Shown in pieces: positions 34,930 through 44,217 of a stretch of DNA of 64,000 nucleotides. Source of the stretch: Veillonella parvula. GTDB taxonomy: Bacteria > Bacillota > Negativicutes > Veillonellales > Veillonellaceae. A model generated the notes under the pieces. It saw only the letters and a program-made list of their open reading frames with translations. It was not told where the DNA came from and did not search any database. The stretch covers positions 1,351,501 through 1,415,500 of the forward strand of contig NZ_LR778174.1 of assembly GCF_902810435.1 (NCBI RefSeq). The letters run 5' to 3'. Each line of letters begins with the position of its first letter. Position 1 is the stretch's first letter. Position numbers and translations under genes: made by a program.

Positions 34930-36375
34930 TTAACCTCTTACTTTGCGCAACAATACTACGATACGATTACTAGGCTCTTCGTATTCTTTTTCTTTATGAT
35001 TTGGAATTACGCCCAAGTTTTGAATACCAAGAATATCATTAATTTCTTGTACAGATTGAACTTTGCGATTACCGAAGAATTGGCCCAATGTATAGAGGCA
35101 ACCAAAGATGAGGCCTAAAATGGCAGAGCCTAATATAATAAGAATCTTACGTGGTGCAATCGCCTTTTCTGGCAATGTAGGAGAATCAACGATTTGAACT
35201 TCATTCGGTACCATAACCTCTGCTACCTTCGCTTCTTCTAAGCGAGTAGATAACATTTGATAGATATCTTGTGCCACATCTACATCACGTTTTGCTTGAA
35301 TATAACCACGTTCTTTTTCAGGTAGTCCTTTTATAGCTTCTTCGTTTGCTTTATCTAGCTCAGCTAATGTAGATTGTTTACCTTGAGCTACAGCTAACGC
35401 AGCTTCATTTTTAAACTTATCCGCTAGCAAGCCTTGTTGTGCAGAATTGCTTGAAGGTGCTTGTTGAGATGCAATAGCGTTGATTTCAGCATTTAGACCA
35501 CTTTTAGCTTCTTCAATTTGTTGATTAATTTCTTTCATCGCAGGATGTTCATCAGTATATTTACCAATATAAGAAGCTTTACGAGATTCTAAATCTGCTA
35601 ACTGACCCTTGTAGGCTTGAACCGTAGCACTATCAGCGATGCTTTTACCTGCAGAACCTAATTGCTCATTGATACTGTCAAGTGCAGCTTGTGCCGTTTC
35701 TAAATCGAGTTGATTTTGAGCCTTCTCACGATCAATTAGAGTAATCTTATCAGTTAAGCCTTTCATTTGATCTGCTGTGGAGTACACCTTATTATCTATT
35801 TGAAATTGTTGTAATTTCTTTTCTGCTTGCTCTAATTCAGATTTCGCAGTAACAACGCGTTTCTGTAAGAATTCACGAGTAGTTCGTTGTTCAACATGAG
35901 AGATTTCAGCAAGGCGTTTCAAGAAGGTATCAATAAGTAATTGATTAGCTTCTTGTGCTTGCTCAGGAGACTTACCTGTTACACTTACTTGCAATAACTC
36001 GGTTTCTTTATACGGTTTAGTTTCAATGCGAGTTTTAACAAAATCTTCATATGTTGGCGCATTACCGGTACCTTCAGGATCTTCTATAGCAGTAATTACT
36101 GGCTCTACTACATTACGACTTTTTAAAATTTCTGCATCTGTGTTCATCAATTGACGAGACATAGAATCAGAATAGGCATTAGCACTAGATAATACAGAAT
36201 TGCTCAAACCTTGAGCTTGTTTAATGCGCAACATCGATGTAGATTGATATGTTGATGGTGCAAGAAAAGCATACGCACCACCTAAAACCATACATGCTAC
36301 CGCAATATTAATAATTTTACGGCGCTTTTTAATGAGGACTCTGCCCACCTCTTTTAAATCAATAATTTGTTCCAC
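34930..36375 (-). CDS. Wzz/GNVR-type polysaccharide chain-length protein
   Basis: A 481-residue inner-membrane protein: N-terminal membrane segment (INIAVACMVLGGAYAFLA), a long periplasmic coiled coil (residues ~150-370), a GNVR-like PEKERGYIQAKRDVDVAQDIYQ segment and a second membrane helix near residue 415 with a cytoplasmic tail. The GTG at 36375 lies at proper distance from AGAAAGGGG and is preferred to an ATG ten codons upstream. Co-polymerase with the Wzy-like polymerase and partner of the kinase-like protein. Confidence 0.9.
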   Translation of the reverse strand: MEQIIDLKEVGRVLIKKRRKIINIAVACMVLGGAYAFLAPSTYQSTSMLRIKQAQGLSNSVLSSANAYSDSMSRQLMNTDAEILKSRNVVEPVITAIEDPEGTGNAPTYEDFVKTRIETKPYKETELLQVSVTGKSPEQAQEANQLLIDTFLKRLAEISHVEQRTTREFLQKRVVTAKSELEQAEKKLQQFQIDNKVYSTADQMKGLTDKITLIDREKAQNQLDLETAQAALDSINEQLGSAGKSIADSATVQAYKGQLADLESRKASYIGKYTDEHPAMKEINQQIEEAKSGLNAEINAIASQQAPSSNSAQQGLLADKFKNEAALAVAQGKQSTLAELDKANEEAIKGLPEKERGYIQAKRDVDVAQDIYQMLSTRLEEAKVAEVMVPNEVQIVDSPTLPEKAIAPRKILIILGSAILGLIFGCLYTLGQFFGNRKVQSVQEINDILGIQNLGVIPNHKEKEYEEPSNRIVVLLRKVRG

Positions 36376-36535
36376 CCATATACCCCTTTCTGTAAAAGTA
36401 TACAAACAACAGGGTCTCTCCCACTTAGAATATTAACTGTACCTAACCCTCTCAATAAAGGCACAATGTATCAAAATTAAAATAGTCTTATACATATATC
36501 GGGTAATAAATGTATCGTCCACGACCTATAACGAC

Positions 36536-38362
36536 CTATACATTATGATTTGGGTCGTATGTAGGAATGATATCCTGCAACACATTAATTACATCTATAT
36601 CAGTTTTACATGTATCAAAACGCTCTATTTCACGACTTAGCCATTCTTGATTAACATCTTCTAGAGCTGCTTCAAAAATTTTCTTATGCGTAGTAGTATT
36701 CGTACCTTCTCCGGCAGTTAATAGTTCTTCATATAACTTTTCACCTGGACGTAAGCCAGTAAATTCAATACGAATATCCTTATTAGGCTCAAAGCCAGAA
36801 AGGCGAATCATATTCTTAGCCAAATCGACAATTTTAACCGGTTCACCCATGTCCAAAAGGAACACTTCGCCCCCATTACCCATGGCACCAGCTTGAAGTA
36901 CTAATTGACTGGCTTCAGGAATAGTCATAAAATAACGTGTCATCTCTGGATCTGTAACGGTTACAGGGCCACCGGTTTCAATTTGTTTACGAAATAAAGG
37001 AATAACCGAACCACGGCTACCAAGTACATTACCAAAACGAACTGTTATAAACTTAGTATCATATGTATGATTCATACCAAGTACAACTTTTTCAGCAACC
37101 CGTTTTGTAGCGCCCATAACACTAGTTGGATTCACCGCTTTATCCGTGGAAATCATAACAAATCGATCTACCCCATGAGCTCCGGCTACATCCGCAACAT
37201 TACGAGTACCATAAATATTATTTAATACTGCAGCAATTGGCTGTATTTCCATAAGCGGCACATGTTTATGAGCTGCTGCATGAAATACTACATCAGGATT
37301 ATAGTTATTGAAAATTTGTTCTAATTGATTCTTATCGCGAATATCTGCAATGATTGGAACCAAGGTATCTTGGGGAGCAATATTGCGCAATTCTTGATGA
37401 ATAAGATAAATACTATTTTCACCATGACCTAGGAGCAATAGCTTTTTAGGTTTTACACGTAAAACTTGACGACAAATTTCAGAACCAATAGAGCCCCCCG
37501 CACCAGTAACTAAAACTACTTTATTTTTAAGATATGTTTCAACCTTGGACGTATCGAGCTGAATCTCATCACGTTCCAATAAATCCTCAATTGAAACAGG
37601 ATGTAAATGAGATACAAGAACTTCATCATCAAGCAGTTGGTACATCCCCGGTAAAATATTGATTTTACATTTTAAAGGAGAACAGATTTCCATGATTTCT
37701 TGAATAATATCTCGCTTCACAGAAGGCATGGCAATAATAATTTCTTCTACCTTATACTTAGCAACTAATGCTGGAATATCTTCACGATTACCGAGAATTC
37801 TAAAACCATTCATAAGACGATTATGTTTAAACATATCATCATCAACATAACCAATCACTCGACGAGAACGCTTATGATATCGTTCAATTTCACGAGCTAT
37901 AGTTGCACCTGCATCACCGGCTCCTATGATCAATGTATTCACTTGGCCACTTTCACCATCGTCCCCACTGCTATAGTGAAGTGCCACATAATGAAGCAAC
38001 ATACGTCCCATACCAACAGCGCCTGTAGTAAGGAACCATGTAATAAAATAGATGGAACGTGGTAATGACTTACCAAATACAAACATAGAGAAATAGAATA
38101 AAGCCGTACCAATTGTAGTCGCTACAAATACTGCTAATACCTCTCGCATCCCTGCATAGCGCCAAATACGTGTATATAAATGCATTATCAAGAACATCAA
38201 CATATACGAAATAAGTAATAACGGAAGTGCTTCCACCATTTGATTAATATATTGAGGTTCTATGTGTCCATCAAATCGAATAAAAAGACTGATAAAAGCA
38301 ACGATTACAATCGTCACAATATCGGTAATAAACAATATGGATGGTAATAAATATGAACGCAA
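36536..38362 (-). CDS. Membrane nucleoside-diphosphate-sugar 4,6-dehydratase (PglF/CapD/FlaA1-like)
   Basis: A 608-residue protein with four N-terminal membrane helices, a CoA-binding-like Rossmann domain (LIIGAGDAGATIARE) and a C-terminal SDR (VVLVTGAGGSIGSEICRQV). The SDR active site is STDKAVNPTSVMGATKR, with Met in place of Tyr as in the UDP-GlcNAc C6-dehydratases PglF and WbpM. It likely makes UDP-4-keto-6-deoxy-GlcNAc for the aminotransferase. Translation appears to start at TTG 38362 after AAGGGGG. Length is normal for the long type. Confidence 0.9.
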   Translation of the reverse strand: MRSYLLPSILFITDIVTIVIVAFISLFIRFDGHIEPQYINQMVEALPLLLISYMLMFLIMHLYTRIWRYAGMREVLAVFVATTIGTALFYFSMFVFGKSLPRSIYFITWFLTTGAVGMGRMLLHYVALHYSSGDDGESGQVNTLIIGAGDAGATIAREIERYHKRSRRVIGYVDDDMFKHNRLMNGFRILGNREDIPALVAKYKVEEIIIAMPSVKRDIIQEIMEICSPLKCKINILPGMYQLLDDEVLVSHLHPVSIEDLLERDEIQLDTSKVETYLKNKVVLVTGAGGSIGSEICRQVLRVKPKKLLLLGHGENSIYLIHQELRNIAPQDTLVPIIADIRDKNQLEQIFNNYNPDVVFHAAAHKHVPLMEIQPIAAVLNNIYGTRNVADVAGAHGVDRFVMISTDKAVNPTSVMGATKRVAEKVVLGMNHTYDTKFITVRFGNVLGSRGSVIPLFRKQIETGGPVTVTDPEMTRYFMTIPEASQLVLQAGAMGNGGEVFLLDMGEPVKIVDLAKNMIRLSGFEPNKDIRIEFTGLRPGEKLYEELLTAGEGTNTTTHKKIFEAALEDVNQEWLSREIERFDTCKTDIDVINVLQDIIPTYDPNHNV

Positions 38363-38399
38363 AAAAACGCCCCCTTATATGATAGATATCGCCTTATCT

Positions 38400-39143
38400 T
38401 TAATCCTTACCTATTCGTGATACCATGTAAGCCCCTGTTAAGATTGGAGCAATATCACGAGCAAAGTTGATGCGACTATTCTTAGTTAAGTAAAGAATAT
38501 CACCTTCACGCATGATGTAGTTTTCAGACATATCTCCAGTTTGTAAAATACGATTCAAATTAATAGGAATCGGTTTCTCTGGATTATCTTGATGAATCAA
38601 GTAAATTTTCTTTTTTGCTGTATCCCAGTTAAAACTACCTGCAGCCCCAATCGCATCAATAACTGTACTAGATTTAGTCAACGTATAGGCGCCAGGCTTA
38701 TTAATTTCACCAAATACATATACGCGAACGCCGCCCAATTTCGATACATTTACTGTGATATCAGGATTAATGATATAACGAGACAGACCTTGCTGTAACT
38801 CAGCTGTAAATTCATCTACAGTTAAGCCATCTGCTTTTACGGCACCAACCATAGGGAACGATACATATCCATCTGGTCTAACGGTATACACAATATCATT
38901 ACCATTACGCGTACCAAGCTCTGCCTGCTGAACCACTTGAATATTCAGTTCATCTCCTTGACGCAGACGATATTCTTTATCAGAGCTAATTACGGATGCA
39001 CTAGTTTCCAATGGGGCATGGCCTTCCATTTGTACATTCTTGGCATTATAAGGCTGATTAGTATTTATATTAACTGGCGCAGCCATAGCCATTGTTGTAG
39101 TACATAAGAATGCAGCCATCATCATATACTGTTTCTTCTTCAT
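38400..39143 (-). CDS. Outer-membrane polysaccharide export protein (Wza-like)
   Basis: A 247-residue secreted protein with a signal peptide (cleavage near AMAAP). It has a polysaccharide export domain (LRQGDELNIQVVQQAELG ... VRPDGYVSFPMVGAVKADG) and a SLBB domain (VRVYVFGEINKPGAYTL). It lacks a lipobox cysteine and is shorter than E. coli Wza. It heads the locus and indicates an outer membrane to be crossed. Confidence 0.92.
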   Translation of the reverse strand: MKKKQYMMMAAFLCTTTMAMAAPVNINTNQPYNAKNVQMEGHAPLETSASVISSDKEYRLRQGDELNIQVVQQAELGTRNGNDIVYTVRPDGYVSFPMVGAVKADGLTVDEFTAELQQGLSRYIINPDITVNVSKLGGVRVYVFGEINKPGAYTLTKSSTVIDAIGAAGSFNWDTAKKKIYLIHQDNPEKPIPINLNRILQTGDMSENYIMREGDILYLTKNSRINFARDIAPILTGAYMVSRIGKD

Positions 39144-39476
39144 ACTTACCTCTTTTTCTATTCAACTTATTTAATTCATCACTTAATTATTGATGTATCT
39201 TATATCTAAAAAATCAGTCATGCTATTTTATCATTTTTTTAAATATACTTCTACAAATCTAGTATGTTCCAAACGAACTTCATAAAACCTTCAACAACGA
39301 TTCCTTAAAAATACAGTATTTTCAATATATGTTCATTAATTATTATTTGCTGTTTTCATTCCTAATTCACTAGTTTTATTATTGAAATTTGTAAGAATAA
39401 TAAAATATATTTAAACTCACTTCATTATCAGCTCACATAGTTCTTCTATTTATATCAGAATTAGTGATAAAAAAAT
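39144..39476. other. AT-rich leader region of the polysaccharide locus
   Basis: Over 300 bp of AT-rich DNA upstream of the Wza-like gene. It should hold the promoter of the 18-kb leftward operon, but I find no convincing -35/-10 pair, no ops (GGCGGTAG) element and no gene. Confidence 0.5.
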
Positions 39477-39512
39477 AAGGTGTATATACTAGAAATCTAG
39501 TATATACACCTT
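39477..39512. terminator. Terminator after the Liv operon (perfect 16-bp stem)
   Basis: Perfect inverted repeat AAGGTGTATATACTAG / CTAGTATATACACCTT with loop AAAT; on the minus strand it is followed by ATTTTTTTAT. It lies about 42 nt after livF. Confidence 0.9.
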
Positions 39513-39553
39513 ATTCAAAGTTTTTGACACTAATGATCGCTCTATATAATTAA

Positions 39554-40264
39554 TTATTCAACACGACCGCCTAAATAAGCTTCCATAACGCGAGGATTAT
39601 GGCGAACTTCATCAGCAGAGCCAGATAATACCATTTTACCAGTCTCCAAAACATACGCATAATCAGCAATCTTCAATGCTTGACGCACATTTTGTTCTAC
39701 TAAAAGAACTGTTGTTCCATCAGCGCTGATTTCTTTAATGGTTTCAAAAATCTCATTTACTACTAAAGGTGCAAGGCCCATAGATGGTTCATCTAATAAT
39801 AACAATTTTGGACGAGCCATAAGTGCACGACCAATAGCTAGCATTTGCTGTTGACCACCTGATAAAGTACCACCCAATTGATAACTTCGTTCATCAAGAA
39901 TAGGGAATCGTTTAAATACCTTTTTGATATCTGTTTCGATTTCTTTATCTTTACGTGTATAAGCACCCATTTCAAGGTTCTCATAAACACTCATGTCTTG
40001 TAGAATTTGACGTCCTTCAGGAACTAAGGAGATACCATTTTGTACAACTTGATGGGTTTGGCGACCTGTAATATCTTGACCTTCAAAAATCACTCGACCA
40101 GATGTGGGTTTTACAAGTCCCATAATAGTCTTCATCGTCGTAGTCTTACCAGCACCATTAGCACCAATAAGAGATACAATGGAACCTTGTGGAACTTCTA
40201 AACTTATATCTTTTAAGGCTGTAATATGTCCATAACCAGCCACAATATTTTCTAGTTTTAACAT
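39554..40264 (-). CDS. livF: Branched-chain amino acid ABC transporter ATP-binding protein LivF
   Basis: A 236-residue ABC ATPase: Walker A GANGAGKT, signature LSGGQQQMLAIGRAL, Walker B LLLLDEPSMGLAP, the LivF hallmark. Ends MEAYLGGRVE. Separated from livG by one base. It works as a heterodimer with LivG under the LivHM permease. Confidence 0.95.
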   Translation of the reverse strand: MLKLENIVAGYGHITALKDISLEVPQGSIVSLIGANGAGKTTTMKTIMGLVKPTSGRVIFEGQDITGRQTHQVVQNGISLVPEGRQILQDMSVYENLEMGAYTRKDKEIETDIKKVFKRFPILDERSYQLGGTLSGGQQQMLAIGRALMARPKLLLLDEPSMGLAPLVVNEIFETIKEISADGTTVLLVEQNVRQALKIADYAYVLETGKMVLSGSADEVRHNPRVMEAYLGGRVE

Positions 40265-40265
40265 A

Positions 40266-41027
40266 TTACACCTCCTCTTTACCTAAGTATGCTTCAATTA
40301 CAGCTTCATTATTTTGAATTTCTTGAGGTGTACCTTCAGCAATTTTCTTGCCAAAGTTAAGTACTACCAAACGATCACAGATATTCATCATCAATTCCAT
40401 GGCATGTTCGATAACCACAACGGTAATACCTAGGTCACGAATCTTGCCAATCAATTGACGCAGAACTTCAGTTTCACTATCATTCATACCTGCTGCCGGT
40501 TCATCAAGTAAAATTAACTGAGGATGTGTCGCTAAGGCACGAGCAATTTCAAGACGACGTTGCTTACCATACGGTAATGATGTGGCAACCTCTTCCGCAT
40601 CATCTTCAAGCCCTACAAGCTTTAAGAACTCATAAGCAATACCACGACAACGTTCTTCTTCAATGCGTTGACGTTTTGTTTTCAAAAAACTAGATAAGAA
40701 GCCAGAGCCAGTACGACAATGCATACCGGTTAAAACAGTTTCAAGAGCAGTCATATTGCCAAAGAGACGAATATTTTGGAATGTACGAGCAATGCCCATT
40801 TCAACAGTTCTATGAGGCTTGATGCCTACAACAGACATACCATCAAATACAATTTCACCAGAACTTGCAGGGAATACACCAGTAATCAAGTTGAATAGTG
40901 TGGTCTTACCAGCACCATTTGGACCGATGACACCAAATACTTCACCTTGTTTAACGCCAAAAGATACTCCTGTGAGGGCTGCAACGCCACCAAAGCTTTT
41001 ACTTACGTCATTTAATTCTAATAGCAT
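40266..41027 (-). CDS. livG: Branched-chain amino acid ABC transporter ATP-binding protein LivG
   Basis: A 253-residue ABC ATPase: GPNGAGKTTLFNLITG, ARTFQNIRLFGNMT, a signature replaced by LPYGKQRRLEIARAL as usual in LivG, Walker B LILLDEPAAGMN and the C-terminal VIEHAMELMM. It follows livM by 11 nt. Confidence 0.95.
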   Translation of the reverse strand: MLLELNDVSKSFGGVAALTGVSFGVKQGEVFGVIGPNGAGKTTLFNLITGVFPASSGEIVFDGMSVVGIKPHRTVEMGIARTFQNIRLFGNMTALETVLTGMHCRTGSGFLSSFLKTKRQRIEEERCRGIAYEFLKLVGLEDDAEEVATSLPYGKQRRLEIARALATHPQLILLDEPAAGMNDSETEVLRQLIGKIRDLGITVVVIEHAMELMMNICDRLVVLNFGKKIAEGTPQEIQNNEAVIEAYLGKEEV

Positions 41028-41038
41028 TCAGTTCCCTC

Positions 41039-42052
41039 CTATCCTTGTTTTTCTTCTTGTTGTTTGCGTTTATATGCTTCAAAACGTTCTGTTAATACTT
41101 GTGACTCTGGAATATATGGAGCCTTTTTAAAGCCTAATTTGCGACTAATTTTATCTACCATAGATTCTGTCAGAATACCATCTGGACGAACGGCCATCAA
41201 AATGACTAGTAATGCACCATAGATGATGTCCCGATAGTCGGATAAGAAACGCAATACTTCTGGTAATAATGTAAGAATAAAGGAACCTAATACGGAGCCC
41301 CATACTACATTGGACCCACCAAATACAGGGAATAACAAAATTTGTACTACTTTATGGTAGCTGAAATCTGTAGGATTAATAAAGTTTGTAATATGCGCAT
41401 ACAAACCACCGCCAATACCAGCGATGAAAGCACCAATGATAAAGGCCATCATCTTGTAGTATACAACGTTAATACCCATCAATTCTGCTGCATGATCATC
41501 AGCCTTAATCGCTGCAAAGGCACGACCCACACGGCTATTATTAATCCGTACACAAAAAGCGATAATCAATACTAAAATAGCTAACAAAATAATGATAGCC
41601 ATTAGATTGCCCCATGCAACAGCATCAATGCCCATTAAACCATCGAAATCAAATTCATAGGCATAATTTGTCAATTCTTGAGGAATGGATGGAATACCAG
41701 AAAGGCCTAATGCACCATTTGTAATATCCAAATTCAAGAAAATAACACGCACAACTTCGCCAAATCCAAGTGTAGCAATGGCAAGATACAAACCTTTAAG
41801 ACGTGTTGTTGGCAAACCGATAATAACAGCCACAAGACTAGCAACTAAGCCACCAATAATAATGCCTACAACGATAGGCAAATCAGCTTTCAAAGAAAGA
41901 ATAGCGCCTACGTATGCACCAACACTCATAAAGCCAGCAGCCCCTAAAGAAAGCTGTCCACTTGCCAGTGTGAAATAAATTGAAATACCCATGATGGCAT
42001 TAATGATGAAAAACATCACGATCTGTAGATAATACGGGTTTAATAATTCCAT
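41039..42052 (-). CDS. livM: Branched-chain amino acid ABC transporter permease LivM
   Basis: A 337-residue permease with about nine or ten membrane helices, the LivM segments LSLGAAGFMSVGAYVGA, RLKGLYLAIATLGFGEVVR, GRAFAAIKADDHAAELMGI and FGGSNVVWGSVLGS, and a charged C-terminal tail. Its start overlaps the livH stop by one base. Confidence 0.95.
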   Translation of the reverse strand: MELLNPYYLQIVMFFIINAIMGISIYFTLASGQLSLGAAGFMSVGAYVGAILSLKADLPIVVGIIIGGLVASLVAVIIGLPTTRLKGLYLAIATLGFGEVVRVIFLNLDITNGALGLSGIPSIPQELTNYAYEFDFDGLMGIDAVAWGNLMAIIILLAILVLIIAFCVRINNSRVGRAFAAIKADDHAAELMGINVVYYKMMAFIIGAFIAGIGGGLYAHITNFINPTDFSYHKVVQILLFPVFGGSNVVWGSVLGSFILTLLPEVLRFLSDYRDIIYGALLVILMAVRPDGILTESMVDKISRKLGFKKAPYIPESQVLTERFEAYKRKQQEEKQG

Positions 42053-42933
42053 TACGGTCTACCCCCTTTATCTTTAGATCCAAACAAGCCTTGTGGGCGC
42101 CAGAATAATAATAGGATAATGAGACCAAAGGCCACAGCATCACGGAATGTAGATGCACCATAAGCAACAGAGAAGATTTCTGCTACACCTAAAATAAAGC
42201 CGCCAACCATGGCGCCTGTAATATTACCAAGACCACCTAAGATAAGTACTGCCAGACCTTTAAAACCTATAATAACACCCATAGTAGGCTCAATAGCATT
42301 AAAGGACAATCCTACCAATACACCTGCCGCTGCACCTAAAGCAGATGCAATCATAACAGTAATAGATATAATCATTGTTGGATTGATACCCAAGAGAGCT
42401 GCTGTTTCCGTACTCATGGATACAGCGCGAATAGCCTTACCAATCTTAGTTTTCTTAATAACTACATTTAAAATCAGCATTAGCACAACAGAAACGCCTA
42501 AACCAATAATTTGTACCATAGAAATTTTGAAAGCTCCAAAGTCGATTAGGCCACCAATATAGTCTGGTGGGAATGATCTAGTTTGAGGGCCCCAAAGCAA
42601 TAATGCCAAACTTTCAAGGAAAATAGAAACACCAATAGTACTAATAAGTGGTGCCAAGTGAGACACCTTTTTCTTGCGTAGTGGACGAAGCGCCACAAAT
42701 TCTAAAAGATAACCAAGGATAGCACCTACAGCCATAGCTACGATAAGGGCTACAAAAATGTTAACGTTAAAAATTGTTACCATAAAAAGACCAACGAAGG
42801 CACCTATCATAAAGATGCCTCCGTGAGCCATGTTGATAATATTCAAAACACCGAACACAAGTGTTAAGCCAATAGCGAGTACAGCATATAAGCTACCGAG
42901 GGTTAACCCGTTAACTAATTGTTGTAAAAACAC
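42052..42933 (-). CDS. livH: Branched-chain amino acid ABC transporter permease LivH
   Basis: A 293-residue permease with about eight membrane helices: LVNGLTLGSLYAVLAIGLTL, NMAHGGIFMIGAF, GKAIRAVSMSTETAALLGI (EAA-like loop) and VLILGGLGNITGAMVGGF are LivH hallmarks. It pairs with LivM to form the channel; genes overlap by one base. Confidence 0.95.
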   Translation of the reverse strand: MFLQQLVNGLTLGSLYAVLAIGLTLVFGVLNIINMAHGGIFMIGAFVGLFMVTIFNVNIFVALIVAMAVGAILGYLLEFVALRPLRKKKVSHLAPLISTIGVSIFLESLALLLWGPQTRSFPPDYIGGLIDFGAFKISMVQIIGLGVSVVLMLILNVVIKKTKIGKAIRAVSMSTETAALLGINPTMIISITVMIASALGAAAGVLVGLSFNAIEPTMGVIIGFKGLAVLILGGLGNITGAMVGGFILGVAEIFSVAYGASTFRDAVAFGLIILLLFWRPQGLFGSKDKGGRP

Positions 42934-42947
42934 TATACTACCTCAAC

Positions 42948-44096
42948 TTATTTTGTTAATGCGTCAAATTGACCGTTTTTAATTTGTAATACTTGAACTT
43001 CCATGGAAGGATCGCGTTTTTCGTTGAATTTGAATTGGCCAGTTACACCAACGAAGTCAGCAATATTTTTCAATGCTTCCCGGAATTTTTCGCGATCTGT
43101 TGTGGACCCTGCTTTTTTCAAAGCTGTTTCATAGAGATATACTGCATCATATGCTTGAGCAGCGAATTGGTCAGGTTCTTTACCGTATTTAGCCACATAG
43201 GCTTTACGGAAATCCTTAACCTTTTGATCTTCTTTGTTAGGGAACCATGGCGTACCAACAATAACACCGTTAGCAGCATCGCCAGCAATTTTAATGAATT
43301 GTGGGCTGTTGAAACCATTGGAGCCAACTACAGGTTGATTCATACCCATTTCACGCATTTTTTTCATGATTAATGCGCCTTCTTGGTAAAGAGAAGCAAC
43401 TACAATTACATCAGGTTTTGCTTGTTGAATTTTAGTCAATTGTGCAGAGAAGTCAGTATCTTTATCTGCAAATGTTTCAGTATCAACGATTTGTACACCT
43501 TCAGATTCCAATGCTTTACGAGCTGTATTATTTACAGATACCATTTGGTCATTGTTGTTAGAGTACATGATAGCTGCAGTTTTGAAGCCTAAAGTTTTAT
43601 GTGCTTCTTTAATTGCAGTATCTACTGCCAAGGATTCAGGTACAGCATTACGGAAAATGTAATCGCCGATATCCGTAATACCTTCAGCCGTTGTAGATGT
43701 ACCAAGCGCTACTACTTTACTTTTGTTTGCTACAGGCCCCGCAGCCATCATTTCACCAGATAACATAGGACCGATAACTGCTACCACTTTATCTTTTGCA
43801 ATTACTTTGTTCATCGCATTGATAGCTTCGTTTTTATCACCTTTAGTATCTTCTACTAATAAGTTAATTTTTACAGCATTTGCATCAGCATTGATTTCGC
43901 TTACTGCCAATTCAGCACCAGCTTTAATGGATTCACCATATGCTGCCGCACCACCAGTTGTTGTTGTTAATAATGCAATTTTAGCTTCATTGCTATTTGC
44001 ACTACCTGCATCTTTATCGCTACCACAACCAGCAGCAATTGCCATTACACCAGCAAGGCCAAAAATGGCCGCTTTTTTTAACATGGATTTATTCAT
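42948..44096 (-). CDS. livJ: Branched-chain amino acid ABC transporter substrate-binding lipoprotein
   Basis: A 382-residue lipoprotein with signal peptide ending in the lipobox IAAGC (Cys about residue 24), then a type-1 periplasmic binding fold (IALLTTTTGGAAAYGESIKAGAELAVSEIN-type start, GPMLSGEMMA, QAYDAVYLYETALKKAG). The start is ATG 44096 after AAGGAAGGGTG. It is first in the operon and delivers Leu/Ile/Val or a related amino acid to LivHMGF; the exact ligand is inferred from the family. Confidence 0.92.
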   Translation of the reverse strand: MNKSMLKKAAIFGLAGVMAIAAGCGSDKDAGSANSNEAKIALLTTTTGGAAAYGESIKAGAELAVSEINADANAVKINLLVEDTKGDKNEAINAMNKVIAKDKVVAVIGPMLSGEMMAAGPVANKSKVVALGTSTTAEGITDIGDYIFRNAVPESLAVDTAIKEAHKTLGFKTAAIMYSNNNDQMVSVNNTARKALESEGVQIVDTETFADKDTDFSAQLTKIQQAKPDVIVVASLYQEGALIMKKMREMGMNQPVVGSNGFNSPQFIKIAGDAANGVIVGTPWFPNKEDQKVKDFRKAYVAKYGKEPDQFAAQAYDAVYLYETALKKAGSTTDREKFREALKNIADFVGVTGQFKFNEKRDPSMEVQVLQIKNGQFDALTK

Positions 44097-44141
44097 GTTA
44101 CACCCTTCCTTCAAAACATAAAACTTTAAATCTATACCTAT

Positions 44142-44169
44142 ATTATGAGAATATAAAATAGTTTGTCAA
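44142..44169 (-). promoter_or_regulatory. Promoter of the Liv operon
   Basis: Minus strand TTGACA (plus 44164-44169), 16-nt spacer, CATAAT (44142-44147). The leader is about 40 nt. Confidence 0.6.
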
Positions 44170-44217
44170 TTAAAAGATAATGATTTTAATTCCCTAATAA
44201 TATATACATTAAATAAG

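Noticed and set aside
39144-39476. ops/JUMPStart element for long polysaccharide operons
   Set aside because: No GGCGGTAG or its complement seen in the leader region.
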